From JACKII01 sp963974445 (GTDB lineage Bacteria; Pseudomonadota; Alphaproteobacteria; Bin95), in assembly GCA_963974445.1 (NCBI GenBank), contig CAXBDI010000069.1:1-20349 (forward strand): a DNA stretch of 20,349 bases, in the 5' to 3' direction. Of this stretch, positions 9,585 through 17,895 are shown one piece after another. The position numbers were made by a program, and so were the translations under genes. The notes below the pieces were generated by a model. That model was not told the DNA's origin. It did no database searches and worked only from the letters and a program-made list of their open reading frames with translations. Numbering within the stretch: position 1 is the first letter of the stretch; every line of letters starts with the position of its first letter.

Positions 9585-11165
9585 GTGCCACACGCAGCGA
9601 TCCCCTCGCCCACATCGTTGAGCGTCGCACAAACGCTCGCTAAACTGCCGTTGATTATCCGCGTCGTCCTGGCCGGCCTGTTCGGCGCAGCCGGCGCCTG
9701 GGGGATGCCACCCGACGCTCAGCCGTTGGCCCTGATTGTCTATCACGGCGGCTTGGTGGTGCTGCTGGCGAGCGTCAACCGCGCCGGCAGCGGTTTCGCC
9801 CTCGGCTGGGCCGCTGCCTTCGGCTTTCACCTGTTCGGCCTCGCCTGGGTGGGCGAAGCCTTTCTGGTCGATGCGGAGCGCTTCGCATGGATGCGGCCGT
9901 TCGCCATGGTAGGTCTCCCCGCCGGCCTCGCTCTCTTCGCGGGCCTCGCCTCGGCCGTCTATGTTCGTTTTGCGCGTCGCCGGCCACTCGCAGACGTGCT
10001 GCTCTATTCGGCCCTGTTCATGACGGCCGAGTGGTTGCGTGGCAATATTCTCACCGGCTTCCCCTGGAACTTGCCGGTGCAGACCTGGGATCGCGTGCTT
10101 GGCGTCCTGCAGGGCGTCGCCTGGATCGGACCATACGGCCTATCGCTCCTGACCGTGATGGTCGCCGCGGCGGCGGGCGCCGCCATCGTCTACCCGCGCC
10201 GCAGCAGCTTGCCGGCGATTGCCGCTGCGATCTTGCCGCTTTGCCTGGTGGCGGCGCTCGGCTTCTGGCGCATCGCTGCGGCCCCCGCCGAGATGCCGAC
10301 TGTCCCTGGCGTGAAACTCCGCCTCGTGCAACCGAATATCCCCCAACGCGAGAAATGGCTGCCGGCCAAGGCCGCCGAGCATTTCCAACGCCATTTGGCG
10401 CTGAGCGCCGGCGCGGCCAAGGCCGGCGTCACGCATGTGATCTGGCCAGAGGCCGCTACGCCGTTCCTGTTGCTGGACGCCCCCGACGCCTTGGCAGCCG
10501 CCAGCCGCATCGTTCCGCCAGGCGGTGCCTTGATTACCGGCACGCCCAGGCGCGTTGCGGCTGCCACTGAGGATGCGACGGCGGCGGCGCAAATCGGCAA
10601 CGCGCTGGTCGTGCTGACGGAACAAGGGACTCTCGCTGCGGTTTACGACAAACACCATCTGGTGCCGTTCGGCGAGTACGTACCGCTGCGCAAGTGGCTG
10701 CCGATCGAGCGGCTCGCAGCAGGACGGGGCGATTTTGCGCCGGGGCCGGGGCCGCAGACGCTAACGGTCCCCGGCGCGCCGCCGCTCAGCCCGCTGGTGT
10801 GCTATGAGGCGATATTCCCCGGCGAGGTGACCGCCGCCGATTCGCGGCCGGCTTGGCTTTTGAATATCACCAACGACGCCTGGTTCGGCTCTAGCGCCGG
10901 GCCGGCGCAACATCTGGCTATCGCCCGCCTGCGCGCTATTGAGGAAGGTTTGCCCCTCATCCGGGTCGCCAGCACCGGGATTTCGGCGGTGATCGACCCT
11001 TATGGGCGTATCCTCCGGTCTCTGCCAATCGGCCAATCGGCGGTCATAGACAGCCGGCTACCGCAAGCAATAGGCAACCCACCATTGTTTACTGAGGTAG
11101 GCAATATTCCGTTTTTCGTATTAATTGGTATATTCGTAGCGTTCTCGCGTTTCCGATCCCGGTAA
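9585..11165 (+). CDS. lnt: Apolipoprotein N-acyltransferase
   Basis: A 526-aa inner-membrane enzyme that adds the third acyl chain to the N-terminal cysteine of lipoproteins. The N-terminal 230 residues contain several hydrophobic segments, and the periplasmic nitrilase-like domain follows. The catalytic triad is E289 (IWPEAATPF), K356 (YDKHHLVPFGEYVP) and C406 (LVCYEAIFPG), with ITNDAWFG after it. A last membrane helix (FFVLIGIFVAF) closes the protein. The length is normal. The start is GTG 9585, ten bases after corC. This completes the conserved miaB-phoH-ybeY-corC-lnt order. In many alphaproteobacteria an XRE regulator and metK come next, but they are not found here. Confidence 0.96.
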   Translation: MPHAAIPSPTSLSVAQTLAKLPLIIRVVLAGLFGAAGAWGMPPDAQPLALIVYHGGLVVLLASVNRAGSGFALGWAAAFGFHLFGLAWVGEAFLVDAERFAWMRPFAMVGLPAGLALFAGLASAVYVRFARRRPLADVLLYSALFMTAEWLRGNILTGFPWNLPVQTWDRVLGVLQGVAWIGPYGLSLLTVMVAAAAGAAIVYPRRSSLPAIAAAILPLCLVAALGFWRIAAAPAEMPTVPGVKLRLVQPNIPQREKWLPAKAAEHFQRHLALSAGAAKAGVTHVIWPEAATPFLLLDAPDALAAASRIVPPGGALITGTPRRVAAATEDATAAAQIGNALVVLTEQGTLAAVYDKHHLVPFGEYVPLRKWLPIERLAAGRGDFAPGPGPQTLTVPGAPPLSPLVCYEAIFPGEVTAADSRPAWLLNITNDAWFGSSAGPAQHLAIARLRAIEEGLPLIRVASTGISAVIDPYGRILRSLPIGQSAVIDSRLPQAIGNPPLFTEVGNIPFFVLIGIFVAFSRFRSR

Positions 11166-11387
11166 TCAACGTCACCGCTGCGGCATGCCTACCAAGCGCC
11201 AATTGACTATGGGCGCGCGCAGTGCACATCTGTATAAAACCATACGTCGAGCCATTTACCATGTAGGCAATCAGGCTTTGATCCGCTAAAGTAAAGATAA
11301 TTAATGAAAGCTGCATGCTGGCGACCAGCAAAAATTTGGCCATATCGCCCTCACCGGGCAGGTCAGGCAAGGCACAGAGGGAACACG

Positions 11388-12245
11388 ATGACATCGGCGA
11401 ACATGACGCAACGCATTCACGACATCGAAGACACGATGGATCTGGCGAGTCGGCTTGCGATGCGCAGCGTTACGATCAACGGCCGGCGCACAACCATGCG
11501 CTTAGAGCCCAGCATGTGGAATGCCATTCGCCGGATCGCCGAAGATCAAAGCCTTTCGGTTAATCAGATCTGCTCGAAAATCGACTCGTCCCGGGGCGAG
11601 ATGTCGATGACGGCGGCTGTCCGTTCCTACATCGTCTCCTATTTGCAGCAGGTGCCAACTCAGGCTGACCAAGCCAGTGCGCCGCAATCCATCGATATGA
11701 TCCTGGCCGAGTTCGGCCCGGCCTATACCAAGGGCGAGGTGTTGCGGGTTCGCATCGAGCGTGGCCAGGATGTGATGGTGAAAGTGGCGCTGCATGTGGC
11801 GGTGCTGGACCGTAGCGAAGACAGCATGCTGGCGGAAATTTATCACGAATGGAGCCGCCGCCGCGATCAACTGCAATGTTTGCCCCGGATCACTGAACTC
11901 AGCGCCCGGCTGCTGCGCCGCGCTGCCAAGGAAACCATGTTGAGCGTCGTCGATCTGGCGGCTGGCGGCGGCATCGCGCAGCCGCACCAGGACCCCGTGA
12001 TGGCGTGGAATATCGGCGGCTCCAACCACCGCCCGCACCCGCTTCTCCGCGCGGCGTTCCAGCAGGACATGCTGGCGGTGGAGCAGCAGGCGGAGGCAAT
12101 GTACCAGGTCAACCAAATTCGCCTGAATGGCACGGAGCAGGTTTACAAGCGGCTGCTGCTGCCGTTGTCCGACGATGGCACCGACGTCACCCGCGTACTG
12201 GTGGCGGCATTGCCAATCGAAGACGAAATCGCCGCTGACGGTTGA
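11388..12245 (+). CDS. Ribbon-helix-helix protein with C-terminal PAS-like domain
   Basis: A 285-aa protein. Residues 26-88 (RSVTINGRRTTMRLEPSMWNAI onward) match the alphaproteobacterial ribbon-helix-helix domain (RHH_4 type), a DNA-binding fold. Residues 100-285 look like the alphaproteobacterial PAS_5-type sensor domain, ending in YKRLLLPLSDDGTDVTRVLVA, a typical PAS_5 strand pair. A DNA-binding regulator with a ligand- or redox-sensing half is inferred; the ligand is unknown. The start is ATG 11388 with GAGGGA five bases before it; an upstream in-frame ATG (11304) gives an unconserved extension. The gene sits between lnt and rpmB, and its stop codon overlaps a TTGACA that may be the rpmB -35 box. 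Domain naming is by eye. Confidence 0.7.
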   Translation: MTSANMTQRIHDIEDTMDLASRLAMRSVTINGRRTTMRLEPSMWNAIRRIAEDQSLSVNQICSKIDSSRGEMSMTAAVRSYIVSYLQQVPTQADQASAPQSIDMILAEFGPAYTKGEVLRVRIERGQDVMVKVALHVAVLDRSEDSMLAEIYHEWSRRRDQLQCLPRITELSARLLRRAAKETMLSVVDLAAGGGIAQPHQDPVMAWNIGGSNHRPHPLLRAAFQQDMLAVEQQAEAMYQVNQIRLNGTEQVYKRLLLPLSDDGTDVTRVLVAALPIEDEIAADG

Positions 12246-12269
12246 CATTTCCGGTCGATCCCCTGTAGG
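12242..12269 (+). promoter_or_regulatory. Possible rpmB promoter
   Basis: TTGACA (12242-12247) is a perfect -35 hexamer. TGTAGG (12264-12269), 16 bases on, is a weak -10. TATAAG (12282-12287) is a better -10 sequence but lacks a matching -35. One of the two probably serves rpmB. Confidence 0.4.
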
Positions 12270-12283
12270 AAGCGTTCTTCCTA
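12266..12283. repeat. Perfect 7-bp inverted repeat in the rpmB leader
   Basis: TAGGAAG (12266-12272) and CTTCCTA (12277-12283) flank a CGTT loop. It overlaps both candidate -10 boxes and has no T-tract. It could be an operator, an RNA hairpin at the 5' end of the rpmB transcript, or a weak terminator of the upstream gene. Confidence 0.45.
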
Positions 12284-12314
12284 TAAGACACCAGTATGAA
12301 GGAACGGGCCAAAG

Positions 12315-12638
12315 ATGGCGCGCCGCTGCGATATTACCGGTAAAGGCGTGATGTCTGGCAACAATGTCAGCCACGCGATGAACAAGACCCGCCGCCGGTT
12401 CCTGCCGAACGTGCAGAACACACGGGTGATGAGCGATATTCTGGGCGAATGGGTCCGGCTGTGCGTTACCACGCAGGGCTTGCGGACGATTGAGCATAAT
12501 GGCGGCCTCGACTCGTTCCTCCTTGGGACGCCGAACCGCAAGCTGCCGATGGAAGCCCGCAAGATCAAGCGCCGGATCGAACGTTTCCAGGCGAAGCAGG
12601 CCGGCGCCGAGCCCGCTGGCGAAGCAGCCTCGGCCTAA
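12315..12638 (+). CDS. rpmB: 50S ribosomal protein L28
   Basis: A 107-aa large-subunit ribosomal protein. MARRCDITGKGVMSGNNVSHAMNKTRRRFLPN is the L28 signature region (residues 1-32), followed by the FLLG...KLPMEARKIKRRIE segment common in the alphaproteobacterial form. It has only scattered cysteines and no paired CxxC, so it is the zinc-independent type. The C-terminal Ala/Glu tail is longer than in E. coli L28, as is usual for this class. AAGGAA (12299-12304) is the ribosome site. It is a single gene, with its own promoter region upstream and convergent with the SDR gene downstream. Confidence 0.97.
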   Translation: MARRCDITGKGVMSGNNVSHAMNKTRRRFLPNVQNTRVMSDILGEWVRLCVTTQGLRTIEHNGGLDSFLLGTPNRKLPMEARKIKRRIERFQAKQAGAEPAGEAASA

Positions 12639-12685
12639 CACTCAACACGACCGCATCGGAACACCGTTCGATACGGCCCTCCGGA

Positions 12686-12704
12686 CCTACTCAGGATGAG
12701 TAGG
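12686..12704. terminator. Hairpin between convergent rpmB and SDR genes
   Basis: CCTACTC (12686-12692) and GAGTAGG (12698-12704) form a perfect 7-bp stem with a 5-nt AGGAT loop, midway between two convergent genes. No T-tract is present on either strand, so a terminator role is plausible but not proven. Confidence 0.4.
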
Positions 12705-12724
12705 CGTTCGGTGCTGCATTCACC

Positions 12725-13516
12725 TCAGCGGATGGTCAGCGGGGCTTGGCCGAGGTGCATACCGCCGTCGGCCAGCAGGAACTCGCCGGTGATGTGGCCG
12801 GCGCCGTAGAGGAACCAGAGCACCGCCTCCGCCATATCCTCCGGCGTGCCGCCGGGCTTGTGCAGCGCCGTGCCTTTGGCGAGCGCGGCGCGGGTGGCTT
12901 CGTACTTTTCCTCGCCCATGCCCTGCTTCAGCCATTCGCCGATGACGAAGCCCGGACAGACGGTGTTCACCCGGATCTCCGGCCCCAGCACCCGAGCCAA
13001 AGACAAGGTCATGGTGTTCAGCGCACCCTTGCTCGCGGCATAGGCGATGGACGAGCCGACGCCCATGACACCCGCGACCGACGAGATGTTCACCACCGAG
13101 CCGCTGCCGCCGGCCCGCATATGCGGCTCGCAGGCGCGGGTCATCTGGAAGGGGGCGATGACGTTCAGGGCGTAAATCGCCTGAAAATCCTCGGCCGAAA
13201 GCCCGGCTAAATTTGCATGATCGACGAACTTGGTTGTGCCGGCATTGTTGACCAGGCCGGTAATTTTGCCGAACTTCGCCATGGTCTCGTCCACCAGCCG
13301 TTGCTGGTCGGCCTCGTTACCAACATCGGCCTGGAACACCAGCGCCTCCACCCCGTGCTTGCGACAGTCGGCGGCGACCGCCTCGGCAGCGGCGGCGCTT
13401 TTCGAGTAGTTGACGACCACATGGCCGCCATTCTCCGCCAGCATGCGCACGCACGCCGCACCTATGCCGCTGGAGGAGCCGGTGACGATGGTGACGGTAT
13501 CTTTGATTTTCAGCAT
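12725..13516 (-). CDS. SDR-family NAD(P)-dependent oxidoreductase
   Basis: A 263-aa classical short-chain dehydrogenase/reductase. The Rossmann cofactor motif is TGSSSGIG (residues 12-19), the NNAG motif is at 90-93, and the catalytic set is S146, Y159 and K163 (YAASK), with NTVCPGFV after it. A FabG-like carbonyl or alcohol oxidoreductase activity is expected; the substrate cannot be told from sequence. I chose the ATG at 13516 because the fold begins immediately (MLKIKDTVTIVTG) and AGGA lies upstream; a longer frame to 13567 adds a cysteine-rich stretch not seen in the family. It lies 100 bases downstream of the 85-aa gene on the same strand. Confidence 0.92.
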   Translation of the reverse strand: MLKIKDTVTIVTGSSSGIGAACVRMLAENGGHVVVNYSKSAAAAEAVAADCRKHGVEALVFQADVGNEADQQRLVDETMAKFGKITGLVNNAGTTKFVDHANLAGLSAEDFQAIYALNVIAPFQMTRACEPHMRAGGSGSVVNISSVAGVMGVGSSIAYAASKGALNTMTLSLARVLGPEIRVNTVCPGFVIGEWLKQGMGEEKYEATRAALAKGTALHKPGGTPEDMAEAVLWFLYGAGHITGEFLLADGGMHLGQAPLTIR

Positions 13517-13616
13517 GGGCACAGGGTCCTGACAGTGTTTGCGACGGCAAAGGAGAGCCGCCAGCATACCGCGCGCTAGTTCCTAATGCGAGAACGCTTG
13601 TCGAGTGGCCGGCAGT

Positions 13617-13874
13617 TCAAACGCACTTGAATGGAAACCAGCGCAGCGCGAATTCCTGGGCGTCGCGGCGGCTTTCGAACCAGAAGGTGGCGACCGTCTC
13701 CTTGTTCAACACCATGCGCCAATCGTGCTTGCTGTGCTTCTTGCACCAGGTGTGCATTTCGACGAAGTTGCGGTTCTCCTTCGGCCAGCCGAGACTTCGC
13801 GACGTATCCAGCGCATGCAGGATGCGGACCGGTTGCCAATGCTCGGGGACAGAAGAGCGCGCCTGCTCCGCCAT
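13617..13874 (-). CDS. Small conserved-looking hypothetical protein (85 aa)
   Basis: I do not recognise the family. The protein is rich in aromatic and charged residues, with W13, W30, W43, W52, W65 and W79 spread along it. There are two histidines around a cysteine (MHTWCKKHSKHDW) and a C-terminal FESRRDAQEFALRWF segment that reads like an alpha helix after a beta strand. There is no signal peptide or membrane segment. Codon use fits a real gene. It begins three bases after the M20 peptidase stop, so the two are almost certainly co-transcribed, perhaps translationally coupled. The dense tryptophan pattern argues against chance. Function is unknown. Confidence 0.75.
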   Translation of the reverse strand: MAEQARSSVPEHWQPVRILHALDTSRSLGWPKENRNFVEMHTWCKKHSKHDWRMVLNKETVATFWFESRRDAQEFALRWFPFKCV

Positions 13875-13877
13875 CGT

Positions 13878-15272
13878 TCAGCCCTCTGCTAATTTGGCCA
13901 ACAGCCGCAGGTTCGAGCGCAGGCCGTGCCGGAAGCAGACCACCTCGAACTTTTCGTTCGGGCTGTGGATTTGATCGTCGTTGAGGCCGAAGCCCATCAA
14001 CACGCTGTCCAGGCCCAAAATCCGCTTCATCTTCTCGACCACCGGGATCGAGCCACCGGAACCGACGTTGACAGCCGGCCTGCCGAACTCGTCCGCCAAA
14101 GCGGCACGGGCGGCGCTCAATTGCGGCAGGTCGAGCGGCACCTCCATCGCCGGCGCGCTGTGCAAGTCGCTGACGGTAACTTTGGCTCCCGCCGGCGCGC
14201 GCTCGTCGCAAAATTGCTGGAAGGCCTGGACGACTTTGTCTGAGTCCTGGCCGGTCACCAGCCGGAACGAGACCTTGGCATAGGCCTCCGACGCAATCAC
14301 GGTCTTGGAGCCCGGTCCCTGATAGCCGCCCCAGATGCCGTTGATATCGGCGGTCGGGCGCGCCCAGAGCCGCTCCAACGCGGTCCGCTGCGCCTCACCC
14401 GCCGGGCTGAAAAGCCCGACATCGTTGAGGAATGCCGCCTCGTCGAAATTCAGTGCGGCCCACTCGGCCTTTTGCTCCATCGACCGCTCGGGGATGCCGT
14501 CATAGAAGCCGGGCAGTTGAATGCGCCCTTCGGCATCGGTCAGGTCGCCCAGGATGCGCGAGAGCGCGTTGATCGGGTTCAGCGCACTGCCGCCATAGAG
14601 GCCGGAGTGCAGATCGCGGGAAGGGCCGACCAGCTTGACCTCCGTATACGCCATGCCGCGCAGCATGGTCGTCACCGCCGGCGTATCCACATCCCACATG
14701 CCGGTGTCGCAGACGACGGCGACGTCCGCCTGGCCGAGCTCGTCCTTATTCGCCTCCAGAAACGGCGGCAGCGAGGGTGAGCCGCACTCCTCCTCCCCCT
14801 CCAGGAAGACGGTGACGCGTACCGGCATATTGCCGTGCACCTCGTGCCAGGCGCGGAAGGCCTCCAGGAACATCATTACCTGGCCCTTGTCGTCGACGGC
14901 ACCGCGGGCGACGATGCGCTTGCCGTGCGGGCCATCGACCAACACCGGCTCGAACGGCCCGGTGTGCCAGAGGTCGAGCGGGTCCGGCGGCTGCACGTCG
15001 TAATGGCCATAGTAGAGCACGTGCGGCGCATCCGGCCCGGCGCCGTCGTGGTGGGCGACGACCATCGGGTGGCCGGTGGTCGGACGGATTTCGGCGGAGA
15101 AGCCGCACTCGGTCAACCGATCCGCCGACCACTGCGCGGCACGCAGGCACTCATCCGTATAGGCCGGATCGGTGCTGATCGACGGGATGCGCAAATAGTC
15201 GAACAACCGCTCCAGCGAGGCGTCGAGATTGGCGTCGGCATGGGCGAGAACGGCGTCGGTGGGGAGGGGCAT
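13878..15272 (-). CDS. M20-family metallodipeptidase
   Basis: A 464-aa peptidase of the M20 family (carnosinase/DapE-like dipeptidases), a di-zinc enzyme acting on small peptides or N-acyl amino acids. Visible metal and catalytic residues are H90 and D92 (GHYDVQP), D127 in ARGAVDDKG, E161-E162 in LEGEEECGS and the late histidine in DDQIHSPNE. The dimerisation lid domain is in the middle (about 200-340), including DLHSGLYGG. Length and layout are normal for cytosolic dipeptidases. The start is ATG 15272, just after GGAATCCT. It is first in a probable minus-strand operon with the 85-aa gene and perhaps the SDR. The exact substrate is unknown. Confidence 0.93.
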   Translation of the reverse strand: MPLPTDAVLAHADANLDASLERLFDYLRIPSISTDPAYTDECLRAAQWSADRLTECGFSAEIRPTTGHPMVVAHHDGAGPDAPHVLYYGHYDVQPPDPLDLWHTGPFEPVLVDGPHGKRIVARGAVDDKGQVMMFLEAFRAWHEVHGNMPVRVTVFLEGEEECGSPSLPPFLEANKDELGQADVAVVCDTGMWDVDTPAVTTMLRGMAYTEVKLVGPSRDLHSGLYGGSALNPINALSRILGDLTDAEGRIQLPGFYDGIPERSMEQKAEWAALNFDEAAFLNDVGLFSPAGEAQRTALERLWARPTADINGIWGGYQGPGSKTVIASEAYAKVSFRLVTGQDSDKVVQAFQQFCDERAPAGAKVTVSDLHSAPAMEVPLDLPQLSAARAALADEFGRPAVNVGSGGSIPVVEKMKRILGLDSVLMGFGLNDDQIHSPNEKFEVVCFRHGLRSNLRLLAKLAEG

Positions 15273-15352
15273 AGGATTCCAGGCCGGTGAGTTCAGAAAC
15301 GGGTTCCGGAATTCTAGGCCCTCTCCGCCGCTCGCGCTATCCTGACCCTATG

Positions 15353-16207
15353 TTATCGATGCGACTTACGTCGATTAATCCGCCCAAACGCGAAGAGTGA
15401 GACCGCTCCCGACGCCAAAAGTCCCAGCACGGGCGCTTCCGGCACTGGTATGAACCCGCCATCGTCGATCATGACGATTCCAGCAAGCGTTGTAGCGCGT
15501 CCTGCACTATCCAGATCGACCACATTCAAGCCACCGGTCTCGCCGAACGAGTTGTGCGTCGGATCATTGAGGTCGGCCGCTGTCAAACCCAGCGATAATC
15601 CAAACGCCGTTGGCGTGAATGGCGCATTAGCTCCGACAGATGTCACATCGATAGGCAAGTAGCCGAAAAGGTCCGGTGCGGTTCCTCCGGCCAGCAGGTT
15701 CCCACCGCAAGGGAAACATTCCGACGAGGCAAAAAGGCCGCCGCCTGCATTGATAAAAGCCTTGATGTCATCCGATCGAGAAATCAGCGCATCAAGTTCG
15801 GCTCGACGCAACGTTCCTCCGAACGAGGATGCAACTCCAATTGCGCTGTAAGCCGATATGTCTGAATTCATAAGTGCAGTGAACTCTGCTGCATCGACCC
15901 AATCGTAATCGGTACCGGCAGCAAGTCCAATCGCGTTCAATCCGTCGGCTCCCCTTAGATGCCCACCGGGAATACTGCCCTTAGATTCGATCCACAGCAC
16001 TTTGCCACTAAATGTGTTGGCATTGCCACTAGTCGCAAAATTCAATCCCACTTCCAGTAGGTTAGCACCACTCCCAAAACCAGCCTGAGAGTGAAAATCA
16101 GGATCATGTCCCGTTAAAAAGACAGGACCGGCAAATGCTCCGCCACTGCTTAGGGTTGCAACTGCCGCAGCAACTGCCCCTACAAATAACCACTTTAGAA
16201 ACCGCAT
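15353..16207 (-). CDS. PEP-CTERM-like sorted, secreted protein
   Basis: A 284-aa exported protein. Residues 1-26 are a signal peptide (MRFLKWLFVG, hydrophobic core, AFA cleavage). The mature part starts with FLTGHDPDFH and contains IKAFINAGGGLFASSE, reminiscent of glutamine-amidotransferase-like folds, plus a CFPC pair. The C-terminus has the three-part PEP-CTERM layout: VPEAP, a hydrophobic helix, then RINRRK, with Ala where the motif usually has a second Pro. Such proteins are cleaved by an exosortase, which is not in this window. I chose ATG 16207 because GAGGTGA lies five to seven bases upstream. Base composition is clearly more AT-rich than in the neighbours, suggesting different selection or transfer. 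Confidence 0.8.
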   Translation of the reverse strand: MRFLKWLFVGAVAAAVATLSSGGAFAGPVFLTGHDPDFHSQAGFGSGANLLEVGLNFATSGNANTFSGKVLWIESKGSIPGGHLRGADGLNAIGLAAGTDYDWVDAAEFTALMNSDISAYSAIGVASSFGGTLRRAELDALISRSDDIKAFINAGGGLFASSECFPCGGNLLAGGTAPDLFGYLPIDVTSVGANAPFTPTAFGLSLGLTAADLNDPTHNSFGETGGLNVVDLDSAGRATTLAGIVMIDDGGFIPVPEAPVLGLLASGAVSLFAFGRINRRKSHR

Positions 16208-16344
16208 CAGCTTCACCTCGAAAAATGTTAACAAGTCCGTAATGATAACAGTTCTGGCAGGAAAAATACATAGGTAGAAATTACAGCCTTAATCTGTCAT
16301 AATCATTAATTAAATCAATCTATAAGCCCTTCTCGACTGCGCTT
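16208..16344. promoter_or_regulatory. AT-rich region upstream of the PEP-CTERM-like gene
   Basis: This 137-base spacer is strongly AT-rich, including ATAATCATTAATTAAATC around 16299-16316. It must hold the minus-strand promoter of the PEP-CTERM-like gene, since the MlrC gene upstream has an unrelated composition. Several TTGA-like and TAAT-like hexamers occur and I cannot choose among them. Confidence 0.4.
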
Positions 16345-17829
16345 TCATACGCTTCGTATGCGCACCCCCGCCCGCAGCCGCTGGAAGTCCAGCGCCTTCA
16401 GGTCCATCACCATCGGTCCCGGAGCGGCGCAGAGGATCGTCTCTGCGGCGATGGGATCGAAGGCGCCGCGGAAGTGCACGGAGGATTTCAGGGCCAGCAC
16501 TCGGCACTCGGTCGGCTCGACGCCCAGATGGCGGAAAAAGGCGAGGTCGGCGGCCTGCACCTTTTTCGAACAGACGACGATCTGCACATTGCCAAGCCGC
16601 AGCAGCACCATAGGCGCCAAATCCATGTGTGCGCCTTTGTAGAGCGGCCCCTCGCAGTCGATCAGCCCATCGCCGACCTTCTCGATGGTGAAGGTCGCGG
16701 TCAGCGAGGAATCCCCCGGCACACCGTGCTTGCCGCCCAACGCCGCCGTAATCGTCGTCGCCCCCATAGACCGGCTGGCGAGCGAGGCGACGTGCGGGTC
16801 GAAGATCATGCCGCAGACGCTGCCCGGCGCATCCGCCGCCACTAATGCCTTCAGCAGACCCATGGTGTCGGCAGTGCCGCCGGCGCCAGGATTGTCCTGC
16901 ACGTCGGCGATGACCACCGGGCCGCGGCCCTTGTGCGCCAAGGCTTTGGCCACCGCCTCCTCAGGCCCCAACAGCACGCCAGTGAATTCCGCCTCCGCCG
17001 CGATCACGGTCCCCGCCAGCGCATCTACAGCGGCCTGGCAGGCGGCCTTGTCGGCTCCATAGGCGACAACGCTGGGTCCGCAATCGTGGATGTCCGCCGC
17101 CGGGAAACCAGCCGCGAAGGTGAGCAGCACGCCATGCTCGCGCTCAAGCTTCGGGATCATCGAGACGATGCGCGAGGCGGGCGGATGCGTCGTGCAACCC
17201 CAGACCAGCGGGAAGAGGAACGGGATTTGGCGGAAGGCGCGCTCGGTCAGTTGCTCGCCCTGCAACAGCCGCTCCAGCCACGGCAACATGCGCGCGCCGG
17301 TCGCCGCCATATCCTCATGCGGATATGTCTGGTAGCCGAGCAACGCCGAGGCGCGCCCGACCATCGCTGGCGAGACGTTGGCGTGATAGTCCAGCGTCGC
17401 CACCACTGGAATGCGCCAGCCGAGCGGGCTGAGGGCATCGCGCACCCGCTTAATCGTGTCGGCCTCGGCGTCCTCCAGATGCTCCGTCACCATCGCGCCG
17501 TGCAGCGACAGGAAGACGGCATCGACGGGCGCTGCCGCCTGGAGCGAGTCGAACAGCATGCCGACGATGCGCTCATAGGCCCGTTCCTCCACGTAGGAGG
17601 ACGGGCTGGCCGAGGCCCAGAGCAGCGGCACGATCTCATGCCCCGCCTGCTCCGCCGCCTCGATAAAGCCGGCGAGCGCCAGGTTATAGCCCTTCACCAC
17701 CTCCGCCACCGCGGGCCCGCGGGTGAGAGGCGGCCAGGAATAGCCGTTCTCGAAATCGGTCAGGTTCGCTTTGGCAGGCGCGAAGGTGTTGGTCTCATGC
17801 CGGAAACCGGCGACGGCAATTCGGGCCAT
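16345..17829 (-). CDS. MlrC-family (M81) metallopeptidase
   Basis: A 494-aa member of the M81/MlrC family, named after the microcystin-degradation enzyme MlrC. The N-terminal domain carries the likely zinc ligands H11 (GFRHETNTF), D147 and H149 (ATLDYHANV). The C-terminal MlrC_C domain starts at about residue 315 (VIADVQDNPGAGGTADT). The family is widespread in soil and marine alphaproteobacteria that do not degrade microcystin, so the real substrate is probably another small peptide or amide. The start is ATG 17829 with a purine-rich GGAG upstream. It is divergent from the CoA-transferase gene, with a 66-base shared promoter space. Confidence 0.93.
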   Translation of the reverse strand: MARIAVAGFRHETNTFAPAKANLTDFENGYSWPPLTRGPAVAEVVKGYNLALAGFIEAAEQAGHEIVPLLWASASPSSYVEERAYERIVGMLFDSLQAAAPVDAVFLSLHGAMVTEHLEDAEADTIKRVRDALSPLGWRIPVVATLDYHANVSPAMVGRASALLGYQTYPHEDMAATGARMLPWLERLLQGEQLTERAFRQIPFLFPLVWGCTTHPPASRIVSMIPKLEREHGVLLTFAAGFPAADIHDCGPSVVAYGADKAACQAAVDALAGTVIAAEAEFTGVLLGPEEAVAKALAHKGRGPVVIADVQDNPGAGGTADTMGLLKALVAADAPGSVCGMIFDPHVASLASRSMGATTITAALGGKHGVPGDSSLTATFTIEKVGDGLIDCEGPLYKGAHMDLAPMVLLRLGNVQIVVCSKKVQAADLAFFRHLGVEPTECRVLALKSSVHFRGAFDPIAAETILCAAPGPMVMDLKALDFQRLRAGVRIRSV

Positions 17830-17895
17830 GGCGGCTGGAGGGCTCCTGTTCTATCGTAGGCTGCAACACTCCTAGCCTTTGCCGACAAAGACAAG

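Noticed and set aside
11089..11394. Minus-strand frame of 101 codons between lnt and the RHH-PAS gene, with a hydrophobic stretch
   Set aside because: It overlaps the lnt 3' end, has no convincing ribosome site and no recognisable family. The hydrophobic stretch can arise by chance from AT-rich DNA.
16345..16361. CATACG-CTT-CGTATG palindrome at the MlrC stop as a terminator
   Set aside because: It has only a 6-bp stem overlapping coding sequence and no T-tract on the minus strand.
16933..17859. Plus-strand frame of 308 codons opposite the MlrC gene
   Set aside because: It is an antisense shadow of a well-supported M81 gene, dominated by Arg, His and Gly.
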